The notes: a model not told the origin generated them from the letters alone. A DNA stretch of 64,000 bases from Chrysogorgia sp. JL179-B06 (GCA_035772405.1 JAYKKM010000065.1:939001-1003000), one strand, 5' to 3'. Counted from the first letter of the stretch, positions 30,650-43,500 are shown. Made by a program: numbers and translations.

Positions 30650-32125
30650 ATATTTTCCGGTGTAAACGAGTCTAAAACATTGGTGCAAAGGTTAACTTGT
30701 CTCCTTATTTACAAATAGCTGATTTGTAATTTGATAACTATTTAGTGATTCATTGACATACATATTCAATCAGACTATTACTCTATCCCTTTTCCCTGAT
30801 GAATGGAAAACAGCTAGAGTAATACCTCTTTATAAAAATGGCCAACGAAACGTGCCTGGAAATTACAGACCAATTTCAGTTCTGCCAGCCATTAGCAAAA
30901 TTATGGAACGAATTCTATATGATCAACTATATAATTATTTAACTAAATTTGGACATCTAAGCGATTGTCAATTTGGTTTTAGAAAATTTCACTCTACAGT
31001 CACAGCATTACTGGACTGTACAAATGAGTGGTATATGAATTTAGACCGGAAAAAGTTCAACCTAGTAGTCTTAATTGACTTAAAGAAAGCATTTGATACT
31101 GTTGATCATCAAATTCTATTGAGAAAACTGGAGTTGTATGGAGTAAAAGGGCAAGCTATATCTTTTCTCAAATCTTATCTCTCGAATAGAAGGCAGAAAT
31201 GCCAAATACAAGGCTCTGTTTCATCAGAGAAATTGATCAAATGTGGTGTACCACAAGGCTCTATTTTAGGGCAACTATTTTTCCTATTATATATTAATGA
31301 TTTGCCTCAATGTCTATATAAAACAAAACCTCGGATGTTTGCTGACGACACTAACCTGACCGCTTCTGGAGACTCTATTACTGACCTTGAAGCTGCAGTG
31401 AATTCTGATTTAGAAAATCTTAGAAAATGGTTAATTGCCAATAAACTTAGCTTAAATGTAGCTAAGACAGAGTTTCTAAACAAATGTTTAGAAGTATTTC
31501 AAATTTGAAACTAAATGTTAAAATTGAGAACGAATCAGTTAAACAAGTTTATGAATCCAAAACTCTTGGAGTGACAATTGACCAGCATTTATCTTGGAGT
31601 AGTAACACTAAGAATGTTTGCAAGAAAATAACATCCGGTATATCGGCTCTTAGACGACTGAAAGAATTTGCTGATATTGTTCGGCCATACTTCGATTACT
31701 GCTGTGAAGTGTGGGATGTGTTTGGCGAAACACAATCAAAAAGACTCCAAAAACTCCAAAATAGAGCTGCGCGAATTATTATGAATATGAACAATGACAC
31801 AGATCATTCTGTTGCTCTGCAAGCATTGGGCTGGAAGCCACTTAAAACAGAAAGAAAGAAAGGGAAAGCAAAAATCATGTACAAATTATTAAATAAAATG
31901 GGTCCTAAGTCACTCACTAATCTTTTCACATATAAAGGTGAGAAAACTAAGTATCACCTTCGGGACATTTCAAGTAGCCTTTGTTTACCACAACCACGTA
32001 CTAATAATATGAAAAAAAGTTTCATGTATGATGGAGCACACCTTTGGAATTCTATTCCAAAAGAAATTAGAGAGAGCAAATCCCTTTCTGCCTTTCGAAA
32101 GAAAATCGCTGTTCACATTGATTGA
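30650..32125 (+). pseudogene. CR1/Jockey-like LINE reverse transcriptase, nearly intact, one frameshift
   Basis: The main frame from 30753 gives the canonical RT series: PDEWKTARVIPLYK, NYRPISVLPAISKI, DCQFGFRKFHST, LIDLKKAFDTVDH, CGVPQGSILG, MFADDTNLTAS and WLIANKLSLNVAKTEF. Both catalytic aspartates of FADD are kept; QGSILGQLF has Q where P is usual. A single-base frameshift near 31480 moves the thumb/C-terminal region (SKTLGVTID, IVRPYFDYC, LQNRAARII, LWNSIPKEIR) into another frame that runs to the stop at 32125. Upstream, to about 30650, weak frameshifted RT sequence (LTYIFNQT context) is visible. The product would have copied the element's own RNA. Confidence 0.9.
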
Positions 32126-32338
32126 TTGATTGATAGTAAATGCAACTTTGAAGTACTGTACCTGTAAATATAGATTACTGTATACTAGTTAATAACTTAG
32201 ATTTTATCTAATACATAAATTTTGTAAATAGCTTTTAAAAATTTTTATCTGTATAATTTTGCACACGCCCCCCATGGAAATCAGCTTCGGTTGATGGGGT
32301 CAGCGTGTATAAATAAAGTTTTCTATCTATCTATCTAG
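32126..32338 (+). repeat. LINE 3' UTR with ATAAA and TCTA tail
   Basis: Starts with an ATTG microsatellite, contains GCACGCCCCCCATGG and ends AATAAAGTTTTC followed by TATCTATCTATCTAG, a microsatellite tail of the kind that ends CR1/L2-like LINEs. Confidence 0.75.
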
Positions 32339-33595
32339 TTAGTCAACAAGAAGCATTGTGTGCTGAGGTGCCCACGATTTCATACATGATCACGGAAAGT
32401 TGGGATATACTTCATGGTAACAATACATATAGTCTCCCACCATATTTTAGAGTTAGTATTAGGGTTTGGGGTATAAAAATAGATGGAAACCATGTCTAGT
32501 GTTACCATGCCATGTAAGTATATACCTTAAAGTTAGCACATTCTCACTGGTCAATTTTACAGACAATGCTTTATATCTCTAATATATTAAGATTGGGACG
32601 AAAACATTTTTTCGGCATGTCGGTGAACCTGCTTCCCCGATTTTATCTAACATTTGTTTTGTCAAAGTAAATATCTGTTATTGGTTTTTGTTGTAAGGTA
32701 CTTATCAAATTGTCATCACTTATTGACAAAACATGAAAGTAAACATTGACAATGTAAGATTTACTTTCATTTTTTAGTAAGTGTGCGGCATAACCAGCCA
32801 CAACTTTGTGAACTTTAGTTAGTTCAAAATAACATAAATTCACTAAATTAATGTGGGTTTTTACTACATGAGCTGACATCTAGTGTTCTGTTCGTATATT
32901 TAAGGATTGAAAGAAATCATCTCTGTGACGAGTGGTAGCAATTCTTCATCGGAAGATGAGATACAACCTCTCCCGCATATGCTCACCAACAAACTTGGTA
33001 CCAGAAGTGACGGCTAAATATAGATGGGAATGAACAACAAACTTGCAGGTGGAAGTGACGAGAAGTCAAAACCAAAGGCGACGGGAAGGTTTTTGGGCTA
33101 TGATGGCTATCGCGCAACTTTCCTGGAATTACCATGTAGACAGAAACTTGATTGGCCATTTCCCTCCACTTTCAGAGAATAGTGTAGATATGACATTTGT
33201 TGCATCAGACAAATTAGTCACAACTGGCTCTGAAGATGAAATAACACAGTATTTCAACGATGAACCCATTTCCCCCATGCTCAGTCCAACCAATGCAAGT
33301 TATACTGCTGAAAAAGTGCTTGAAATAATTTCGACGGATTTTCTAGATGAAAGTAAGTGCTGCAAACAGCCAATGGGAGTACAATTGGACACTTGCAATT
33401 GATACCCCCAGCAGGTCCAGCAAATGGAAATGGGGGTCATATATGAACAATGGTCACTCAATGCATACATACCGTTGCAAAGCCAATGTGTGAAATGGAG
33501 AGTGCGCAGGGTACTGTGATAGATCTATCAACATAGTTAACTATTATTATTGTACTCTTCTCTGATTGGACAATAGTATGATTGCCCTTACGAAA
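32339..33595. other. Unassigned stretch
   Basis: A 119-codon frame at 33043-33402 is moderately acidic in its C-terminal half and might be an exon of a transposon gene (an acidic SSSSEDE-like stretch precedes it near 32937-32955), but no family is recognised. The rest shows nothing. Confidence 0.35.
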
Positions 33596-34310
33596 ATTTC
33601 CTATAGGATCCTATAGGAATTCCTATAAGAAATTCAAATTCCTATAGGAATTCCTATAGGTTTAAGAAATTCCTATAGGAATTTCTCTAGGGTTCACAAG
33701 TTCCTATAGGAATTCCTATAGGATGTGAAAATGGTTAAAGGAATTCCTATAGGATATACAAATTCCTATAGGAATTCCTATAGGTTTGAGAAATTCCTAT
33801 AGGAATTTCTCTAGGGTTCACAAGTTCCTATAGGAATTCCTATAGGTTTAAGAAATCCTATAGGAATTTCTGTAGGATATACAAATTCCTATAGGAATTC
33901 CTATGGGATGTGAAATGTACAAGGAATTCCTATAGGATATACAAATTCTTATAGGAATTCCTATAGGCTTAAGAAATTACTATAGAGGGCTCAAAACATC
34001 CTATAGGAATTTCTAAAGGATATGAAAATGGTAAAATAAATTTGTATAGGATAACCAAATTCCTATAGGAATTCTATAGGATATAGAAATTCCAAAAGGA
34101 GTTCTTTAGCATTCACAAGTTCCTATAATTGGACCTAAAAATGCATGGTTGAAGGAATTCCTATAGGGTTTCTTTTATTGTCAAACAATAGCTAGTTTAC
34201 CTAAGATAAACAAATTCTTGTAGGAATTATATAGGATTTACAATTTCCTAGGCTACTTAAGTTCGTATAGGAAATTCCTTGGTTCCACAAGTTCCTTTAG
34301 GAATACTCAG
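33596..34310. repeat. Palindromic CCTATAGG/GAATTC satellite
   Basis: About 700 bp built from the self-complementary words CCTATAGG and GGAATTCC, with about twenty copies of CTATAGG. A longer unit of about 125 bp repeats at 33637 and 33759 and contains TTTAAGAAATTCC, TTTCTCTAGGGTTCACAAG. Divergence increases toward both ends. No coding potential. Confidence 0.95.
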
Positions 34311-34529
34311 AATTGTGTTCTCATAAAATGCAAATCATGTTTTATTTGTGTATGGGAATTTCAAAAGATTATTACATTTGGACAAAATGGAAAGAGAAAA
34401 TTGGATTCAAATTATTTTCTGGTTTAATAGCTAAAGAATTTAAATTAAAGATAATATATACTGTAGACTAAGATATAAAATTATGGACTACAGTACTGTA
34501 ACTTGAAAATCACATTTTATTGTAGATTT
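34311..34529. other. Short unassigned AT-rich stretch
   Basis: Nothing recognised. Confidence 0.4.
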
Positions 34530-34765
34530 AACCCATTAAAGAGCAAGGGTGCATCAGGGCTCATCACTTAGCTGAATAAAATTGTCTTGCATTAGCCAGA
34601 ATAGATTAATAGGTTAAAGTGTGCCATTGCTCATTAATGAGTTAACCATTACCCATTCATTAAAGGCAAGGACACATCAGGCTCATCGCTTAGCTGAATA
34701 AAACAATCTACCGTTAGCCATGAGAATAAAATTAATTTTAAAGTGTGCCCTTGCCCTTAATGGGG
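34530..34765 (+). repeat. Two tandem ~115-bp MITE-like units
   Basis: About 34531-34638 and 34655-34762 each begin CATTAAAG(A/G)(G)CAAGG and end with the complement (GTGTGCC...TTGC...TTAATG) and share CATCACTTAGCTGAATAAAA-like core sequence. Inverted ends plus tandem order suggest two insertions of the same MITE, or duplication of one. Confidence 0.65.
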
Positions 34766-34824
34766 GGTAAAAATAATACTAATAGTATATACATTCATAT
34801 TTCCTCCTACAATACTTTATCTAA

Positions 34825-35866
34825 CTAGTTATCATTTATTTGGTAAGGAAGTGGACAAAAGTACTGCTTTTCTTCAAGGATCAGGGAAATGCATTTTCTC
34901 TTTATCTGATTAGGGTTAATTGCTATTTGCATTCCAGCCTGTTCTACTTCTGCCAAGAAATAGCTGTTTGTATTAAAATCAGTGTCTCTAAATAATGGCC
35001 TTCCACATACAGCCATGGGCTGAATTAAAACAACCTTGTACAACCTACAATTACAGTACTGTAACTCAACTAAGTCACACAAGCACTCTGGCTTAATGGC
35101 TAAAAGTCCAATAAGTACACCATATATAAATCGGTCATGCTCAAAAGATACATTATAGTTGACATGCTTTTTCGACCTAACATAATCTTTGCCTGTGTAC
35201 AACTGGTGATTTGCTACAAATCTGGAGTACATAAATCCAGATCGTCTTTTCGATGTTAAACCTAAAAACTGCTGAATAGCAAGTACCTGTGAAGCAGTAA
35301 GGTGCACAGGCCTTTCTTTACCAATTCCGCGAACACCATCAGATAGTAGTTCTCCACTTCCAGTGAATTTGCCTTCGGTCAGCTTTTGGAATAAACTTGT
35401 GACCAAGGGACAAGTTTCATCATTTATGCACTTCTTAGCTAATAAAGAAATCTTCCTTTTTCTAATGAAAGATTCCACTATTTGTGTTGGGACATACTGT
35501 GTTCCATGAAACATCTTATTCAAGACATGGTTGTTGGATTCAAATATGAAGGCTGATGATGACCAAAGTGGACCACAGTCTCTCACACAGCGAGAAGGCT
35601 TGCTCGTGGTTGCTTGCCGCCGAAAGGGCATGTAAGAAATCGAAGTGAAAGTTAATAAATATAACAAAATCAAGTTTGTTAACGCTTTTTATATCGACTT
35701 CATCACAATACTGAGGTTGCAAAATACAATAAGTTCTAGCGACAGTACCAGGTAAAAACTCTGGAGAGCGTAAGAGGAAAATAAGTTGTATTAGCTGGAG
35801 ACGGACGCCATGACAGTATGGGTCACTCAGCAAAGTATTGCACATACGCAGTATTTGGTTGTGCAT
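34825..35866 (-). pseudogene. DUF4218-type CMC/EnSpm transposon protein fragment
   Basis: The minus-strand 282-codon frame contains CVRDCGPLWSSSAFIFESNN, HVLNKMFHGTQYVPTQIV and a cysteine-bearing C-terminal region (YCNCRLYKVVLIQP). The GPLW...FIFE...HGT pattern is the conserved signature of the DUF4218-like domain of CACTA/EnSpm-superfamily transposon proteins. Upstream another frame (to 35866) carries FINFHFDFLHAL, which matches the sequence just before GPLW in that family, so a frameshift or small intron at about 35640 separates them. No catalytic DDE core is visible here. The gene is a C-terminal remnant. Confidence 0.65.
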
Positions 35867-36236
35867 CTGGTCTACTTATCCATATTGCTCTGGTGCAGCT
35901 AACATTTTAGAATATTTAACATTTGGACAACAAGTCTGAGTTATCTATGAGCAGTTAGTCAACTCGGGCTTTGCCCTTGAGACTATCTGCCCATAGACAA
36001 TGTTGGGGCGAATTGTCCGATTGTTTTAGTAGAAACCAATTAGTAGACTATTACCAATCATGTATTCTCCAACAAATTATCCAAAAACTCATCTGAAACC
36101 TCTATCACTATTAGACCATGAGTAATGCAGCCAATTAGATTGCAGCATTTGTAATAGACCATGGTTAGTTTCTACTAATATATATTAGACCATATGCAAA
36201 AATGGCTGCATGTCAACATAAAGTTATGTTTTATGT
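35867..36236. other. Unassigned stretch
   Basis: Contains a short GC stem (CGGGCTTTGCCCT) near 35966 and repeated ATTAGACCAT-like words at 36110-36190. No gene recognised. Confidence 0.4.
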
Positions 36237-36633
36237 ACTGGTATCTATTTTTTTTACCGAAGGCAAATGAGGCAGGAAACAGTACAGCCATGGAATTTCT
36301 TGGGCATCAGAATGCTTTTTCTTTCCTGCTATCAACAGGGATGGTCATAACAACTGTTGTGTCAGACAGACATGCCAGTATTTCTGAATGGATGCGAGAG
36401 GAATGCCCTAAACAATGCAAAGAAATGAAGAAAAACGAAATCGAGCATTACTATGACTGTTGGCATGTTGCAAGAAGTATGGAATTACAATATACATATT
36501 ATAGATTGTACTTATGTTGTTGTACAAGCGTATAACTCTGTCGAAAATAATCAGGCTAATTTAATGCACATAGAAGACTTATTCAATACACACATTAATT
36601 TGTTCATCCAAAGAAATGTGATTTGTTATGTTA

Positions 36634-36784
36634 TATATGAACAACGAGAGCGAGTGTTTCACCGGGATATCCAAACACGAGAAAACAATGTATGAAAACA
36701 CGAGCGCGAAGCGCGAGTGTTTTTGTTAATTGTTTTCGAGTGTTTGGATATCCCGGTGGGAAACGAGCTCGAGTTGTTCATATA
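36634..36784. repeat. 151-bp hairpin MITE-like repeat
   Basis: TATATGAACAAC...GGGATATCCAAACACGAG and its complement close around a central CACGAGCGCGAAGCGCGAGTG stem. Arms are about 55 bp with few mismatches. Confidence 0.85.
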
Positions 36785-36868
36785 GCATCTCAATTGAACA
36801 CAATAGTAATTAGTTATAATTTAAATTGCAGTTTACAATTTTGAAGATTATTTGCATGCGTAATTAAG

Positions 36869-36900
36869 ATATTAGATGAACAACGTTGTTCATCTAATAT
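36869..36900. repeat. Perfect 32-bp palindrome
   Basis: ATATTAGATGAACAAC followed directly by its exact complement, without any loop. Confidence 0.9.
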
Positions 36901-38904
36901 CCAGGTCACGTGTATTGTGTTGGCATGGTTTACCGGGGTATCCAACCGTAATCACCTGATTAATTCTCCTACTCTGATTGGTTAATTAACTCATGAATTA
37001 TTCATGAATTTGAGATAGATCTGTCTAAAGCCTTATTGAAAGCAGGAAAGAAAAAGAATGTGACATAATAAATAGGTGGAGAAAAGCTTGCATACGCCAC
37101 TTCTAGATGTGAAATATGCAAAGTTTGAAGCCTTTCTTTCACCTATGGTGAATGAGCATACCAATTTGCCAAATAAGATTTTTAACAAATGTGCACACAC
37201 CCATCACCCAAGGTGAACAACCACGTGTATGGCTTACTAAAGGTATACTACAATATGTTTCTTACGAGGTTGGAGCAGTGTTCAGGATCACTGATCAGGC
37301 ATGCCAGCAGAATGATGCCAGACATTTCTATAGCATATAGAGGATAAAATAAATAAACTGTAGAATCTACACCACATATCAAGGCGATCATATAGCCTTG
37401 TAATATTAAAATAACATACGGTAATTATATGGCACGTTATGTCAAAATTCAATGTTTGAACGCCATACATCTAATTCGAACAACATTTACTCGAAATAGC
37501 AAGCCATAAATTTTCCATGATCAAGCGACACTACTGCCAAATCGAACTTCACGTTGGTAATATTTGCTGGCGGTCGTGCGGTCATATTTCAAATGGAACA
37601 AACGAACTGGAATAGGCGTTAACTCGGACTACAGCCTACTTGAGCTTGTGTATGACTGTATGTAAAAGTACGCAGCACAACGTATGAATATACCGCAATT
37701 TGAAAGGCAACGAATGACGGAATGAGCTATGTTTATATTGAAGTAAAAGCTAATATATTTGATAGTATTAAATTTGGACAATTGGATATCTAAATGTCGA
37801 ACTGCGAACTATGTTGAACCGTGTAGCTTTGTTTTTTCAATGTCACATCCACTTTAACTTGTGCAGCAGCTACAGGCATGTAAAAGTACTTTTAATATTT
37901 AAATGAAAGCGCTGTGGAAATCCCGTGCTTGACGAATGACATATCACGAATATCAAGGCATGTTCGATATTGCGCTTTTTTAAAAACAACTAAGTAAGGT
38001 AGCACAATAACGTTTACGTATATTGTAGACAGATCAATTATCTTTGTTTTAAGGTATAAGAGAGCTTGTAGAGTTGATTATTTGTCAAGAAAACGTTCGA
38101 CGTATTTGGGTTAAATTACGATGCTGTTTTTGAAGATGGCGGCCAAATTATATTTTAATTTCGCCGTCAATATGAAAGTACTGAAGTCGTCGATTAAGGA
38201 CGATACAAATAAGAAACATACAGCGATTGCGTTTGTTATCGAAATATTGGGTAATCGGGATTCTTGTCCACAGGCTCTCAAATACTCTCGAATTTCGGCA
38301 GTTCATAAGCAAGCGAAAACAGAGAAAACAGCGGAGTCGATTTTAGTGTCAAATCGATAACTGGTTATTCTTATCGTGAAAGCAGAGAAGCAATCTTTCT
38401 GTAGTTTGGGAAGATTTACAGCGTGTAAATAGAACATGCGCAGTTTTCCCTAGTTTCCCTAGTAAGTGGCCCCCGTGCCCCACCCCCCCCCCCCCCAGAA
38501 AGTACGTCCAGACAAACTCAAGCTCGAACCATAGTCACTAGAATTATATTGTCTGGAAACGCAGCCAAAGTCTCAGTTTGTGCACTTTCACGGTTAGTGA
38601 ACACATTTATTTTCTGTTGAAGCAGTTATCCAATAGCAACATTTGGGTTTAATGTTGTTTAAATATTAATAAACCTAAAACAAAGGATTTGTGCACCTTC
38701 AGGTCCCCCTCAACATGAATCACAGTTCGATTGCTAGTCCCTTTGAAGTTTGTCGCATTTCCAGACCATGTATTGCCATTGACTATGCTCGAAGAAATCG
38801 AAATATTCGTCGGCTATACATAGCTCGGCAAAGAGACTGAGCACGAGCTACGCACAGGAAACCCAAAGTGTCAAGAATAGTGTGCTGCCTGCCTGAGGGG
38901 AGGC
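36901..38904. other. Unassigned stretch inside the split transposase
   Basis: Contains a poly-C run at about 38482-38500 and an 80-codon frame at 38121-38360 without recognised domain. May be an intron or nested insertion. Confidence 0.4.
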
Positions 38905-39960
38905 AGCAATTACCTGTGCATTCAAAATTTATAGGTTCAGCTGCATATGAGAAGCTAAATGATGTTCTGAGAAAACCACGGATTGTAAAGGCAATGAAGT
39001 AGTCATCATCTCTTGGTCAAACTAGTGCACTTGAAGGTTATCACTCAGTTGTCAACCAATTTGCCCCTAAGATGCTGGCATACTCATATATGGGATTGTT
39101 AAGCAGGTAATCGGGCCTGTACCAAAGGCTCAATTATACACCATTTAAATAAGTACAGAATGCATCATTTTCCACCACTGATGCCACTAATTTGAACCTC
39201 ATATGGTTTGCCATGTCTGTCACAAAAAGGTAGAATGCTCCCACAAAACAAAAGGCTGTTGTTTACTTCACGATTTTTTAAAATTGTGCAATTATAACCT
39301 GAAGAGAAAATAAAGTAGACCATCAGGGAAATGTCAAACTAAGGGTTACATATCCAAAGTTCAAGGAAGGAGAAGGAACTGTGAAACAAGTGAAAACCAA
39401 GCAGAATTATGGTAAAAACCCATGTATTTTGGTCATAACATTTAAATTAGTTTATAATATTAAACTATTAAACTGGAACATCAAGAGAGGATCTAAAGGA
39501 AGTTTATGTAGAACTGCAACAAGAAGTGCCCCAACCACTTCATTCGATGCTGGACAAAGAAAGCAGAGAAGACAGCGTGCAGAAGTACAAAGAAAGGCAG
39601 AAAAAAGAGACTGCTATCTGCCCACCAACATGCACCGGTACACCACGAACGAATGATTGCAAACAACGTTTCTGTCACATCTTACAGTAAAGATTTGGTT
39701 TCATAATTATTTTTACTTTATTTCCAATTTTAGAAGAAGAATTAGAAGTATTGGCAAGGCCTCTGGACTCAGCCCCTTCGACGAGGAGGGAACCGGTTTG
39801 TCGAAAGTGTGGCAACCCAATGAAGGGCCACGAAAGGGGAATATGTTCACCAACCCAGTCCTATCAGTTTGACCTCTCAACAGAAAAAGTTCTATCAGTT
39901 TGACCTCTCAACAGAATATTTATTTAATAGTTTTCACATACTTACTGACAGTACCACGTT

Positions 39961-40551
39961 CTAATAATTTTCGCCAGATTCATAACCATGAAATTGATCA
40001 CTTCCTGCTGCAGTCGTAAACGTCTTTCGGATAGCGGAATAGGAGCAGCAGGGTAAAGGATAACGTTTCGATTTTCCAGTATACCCCCAAACAAAACGAA
40101 TGAATTGTCTAATATAAGATACAGCTCTGAAAAACTCGTTCTCACTTGCTTTCGCTTGATTCAGAAGTGTTGTGTATCGCTTTCCATTCTTAGTTTTTAA
40201 ACTCAGTCCAGCAACCTCTAAAACCCAACGGTTCAAACACACTTCGTTGAATCCAGGGAGCTCTGTAGCGCAACAGAGTTGTCTTGTATCTTCTCCAAAA
40301 CACTAACTTTTGCAGGCATGCATCAATTTCGCTACAGCAACGACACTCCTCCAACTTTACCACATGGTCAAGAGAACAATGAGAACATTTGCACCTACAA
40401 TGACAAAATACTTGTATAATTGTTCTTGTTCTTCTCGTGCGAATTCCTTTGCATAGGCACTGTCTTCTTCTTCAGTTGCGAGTGGCTCTACATCGTTGTC
40501 AAACACATCTTCATCCAGTTCTTCGGGATTTATAGGCCGTAGGATGAGCAT
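39961..40551 (-). pseudogene. P2X7 C-terminal-like zinc-binding domain protein
   Basis: The minus-strand ATG at 40551 opens MLILRPINPEELDED followed by an acidic stretch. After a shift near 40400 a cysteine-rich block reads CRCKCSHCSLDH and EECRCCSEID; after another shift near 40260 CLNRWVLEVAGLSLKTK and FRAVSYIRQFIRFVWGY follow, with PCCSYSAIRKTF and HGYE at the end. The CxC..C...CC spacing, CLN(R/K)WVL and RQFIRFVWG...P.C...IRK blocks are those of the P2X7 receptor cytoplasmic domain, which occurs alone in many cnidarian and fish transposon-linked genes. No P2X channel part is present. Two frameshifts suggest decay. Confidence 0.7.
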
Positions 40552-43500
40552 CGAAAAGACGTAATTCCGTTGCACCCCTCGTGGAACTAAGTAATTTTTG
40601 CTTAAATCAAAAGATAAGAACTTATTTTATCAGAATCCACTGCTCCCCAAGCGATAAAGTTGCACAAATTGAAATAAAAACCCTCCGAAGTTCGGTTTGT
40701 TCGCCTTTCAAATTCTACGTTGACCACCATTTCGTGTTGCTATGCCACAAGTGCTTTAGTGTGATTGGCCAGTTGAGAACCGTCAGCCAATAAGCAAGCG
40801 CAAAAGACCGGAAGTTGCTTCGCGAGGTAAACACACGCGATGAAACATGGAAAGTGTTGCAAGGAGCACTTGAATAAATAAATATTACGGTCAGTTTTTT
40901 ACAGTTTATTATGTTTAATAGCCTCAGGAATATTTAAGAATAGTCTAGTCGTCTGACAAACCGATTGGATTCTTACAATCTTGAGTATAGCATCCACAAA
41001 CAGGGTGCATCGCTAGTTACTTTTGTAGCAACTTTATACAAGCTGCGCTGTGGTATTTCTTCGTACATCCACATGAAACCAAATCATTGCAGGATACTGG
41101 TAGAGTTAACGTACCAGGCAGGGGGCAATTGCCAAATGTTCCCCAAACATTTGAAAAATGAAAATTTCGCTCACTTTTTGAAAGAAATTTCTGGTAATAT
41201 TAATTGCTGTTAAATATTCATGAAACATTTATATTTAGAACTGTTTTAATATTAAAGTAATTTGTTTTAACATTAACATAATATATTAGAGTTGTTTGCA
41301 GTTGCCCAGTTTAAAATTATACTAAAGATAATATATTATGTTAATGTTAATAATCACATACAATAGATTAAGTACCGGTACTCCCCTATTTTGGTGAGGA
41401 AACTGCTGAGAAATCTAGTCTCATATGAAGTTACACCTGCCACACTGCATCCGATGATTGACAGTCAACTCTTAATTTTTCAGGCAAACATGTTTTGCCC
41501 CCCAGACATAACTAGTCAGGTATGCCTATGATTCTGTCTGATTTGGATCAAGGTATTGTGTATGATATGGGAACTGTATGGCTTCATTATATCAAAACTT
41601 GCTCAATGGGAAATATGGAATTTCCCCAAAGATTATACAGATCAAGGAGAAAAACATTCTATGATGATGTTCAACAGTTCACGGGTGATTGGGCGGGCTG
41701 GTTTTGTTTGAGAAATTGACCCAAAGGTACATCTGTTAAAATATATCCATGGCTAAGTATGATTTTGTCATATAAACAGCACCTGTCAGCTATTACAATG
41801 GAAGATGATGAAGATGAAACACATGAACTTTTCCCTCTGCAAGACAACCTATTGCAACAATTGGTTCACAGTGCCCTGCACATCAAAAACAAATTAAAAA
41901 ACACCCAAGAACTTCTTGGGTGTTGATGCCATGTTAACTAAAATCATTCCTCACTACTACAATACTACTTGGTGGCACTGATGTTTTAGATTCTGATCAG
42001 AAGTCATCATCAGGTACAGATACGTTGCACAATTAAACTTGTAATATAGCTCAGGATATAATATTTTCAGCTTCAAAAAGGAAACTGCCACCAAAACATA
42101 TAGGTCATGGTCTCAATACTGCCATTGGCAAAAGTAAATGGCGATATGAACACATCCAATTCAGATTTGCATGATATTTTGACAGGTGATATTGAAATTC
42201 TGGTAACAATTGACATGTTTATTGATTAATGGTCATGGCCTTATTCAATACCTTATTAAACTGCATAATAGCAAAATATTTGAGGACTATGCAAAAATAT
42301 TCTTCAAGACAGTTACTCACCACATTGATGCAAATGTTAAGTGGGTTGATGTACTTTTTGATACATGTCCAGCAATCAACAAAAATAGCGACTAGCTAGG
42401 AAATAAGAGACCTATGATCAAGATGATTTACCACTGCCACAAGTCTGGGAAAACTTGAAATAAAGCATACCTTGTGTCTTGGTAATTGTGAGTTGTGTCC
42501 TTGAATCCATCACTTGTGACTAAGGCACATTCAACAATGTCAGGCAACACAGTGCATTCGAAATGCAACCATGAACAAGCTGACATACATATTGTTTTGC
42601 ATGCTGTGATGCAGTTAGTAACAGCTACAATAAGCTTTTAGTAGTGTGTAGGGACACAGATGTGTTATTGCTTTTAGTTCATTTCATAGGACAAAATCAA
42701 GATGTGGAAACATGGGTGCTTGGTGGAACTGCTAAGAAAAGAAAGTGTTATCCAGTGCACACTATTGCTCAACAACTTTTCCAGCAGATGATAAGTAATC
42801 TTCTGGGATTTCATGCACTAGTGGTAAGCTGTAGTGTCGCTTCCTATTGGCAAGAAAAAATCTGGCTACAGCCGCGGCAAATAGAAGTTGGAAAACAGAC
42901 TGTTGGCTTAGAGTGAAACTGGTGGGTGGCAAGTATCTAAGGGAAGCCTTGACGTAAAATGGTTAACTCTACCATCTATGCCAGTATCCTGCAACGATTT
43001 GGTTTCATGTGGTGTACGAAGAAATACCGTGCGCAGCTTGTATAAAGTTGCTAAAGTAACCAGTGATGCACCCTGTTTGTGGATGCTATGCTCAAGATTG
43101 TAAGAATCCAATCGGTTTGTCAGAAGACTAGACTGTTCTTAAATATTCCTGAGACTATTAAACATAATAAAGTGTAAAAAACTCACCGTAATGTTTATTT
43201 ATTCCAGTGCTTTCCTTGCAACACTTCCACGTTTCATCGCGTTTGTTTACCTCGCGAAGCAACTTCCGGTCTTTTGCGCTTGCTTATTGGCTGACGGTTC
43301 TCAACTGGCCAATCACACTAAAGCACTTGTGGCATAGCAACACGAAATGGCGGATTACGTAGAATTTGAAAGGCGAACACAGCGAACTTCGGAGGGTTTT
43401 TATTTCAATATGTGCAACTTTATCGCTTGGGGAGCAGTGGATTCTGATAAAATAAGTTCTTATCTTTTGATTTAAGCAAAAATTACTTAGTTCCACGAGG

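Larger units (their letters stand above)
36237..39875 (+). pseudogene. DRH...WHVAK-type transposase, split and decayed
   Basis: Three blocks in order appear to be one gene. About 36260-36520: AMEFLGHQNAF, VVSDRHASISEWMREECPK and EHYYDCWHVARS, matching the DRHxxI...HYxDxWHVAK core of a transposase group common in cnidarians and fish (Kolobok-like in my judgement). About 38930-39110: KLNDVLRKPRIVKAMK, stop, ALEGYHSVVNQFAPKM, its C-terminal block. About 39330-39870: VTYPKFKEGEGTVKQVKTK, QPLHSMLDKESREDSVQKY and a terminal CRKCGNPMKGHERGIC zinc knuckle. A 2.4-kb gap with hairpins separates the first two blocks. Stops and shifts make it a pseudogene. Confidence 0.6.

Noticed and set aside
33596..34310. 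CRISPR array
   Set aside because: The words are palindromic and overlap continuously, without unique spacers of constant length, and the sequence is from an animal genome.
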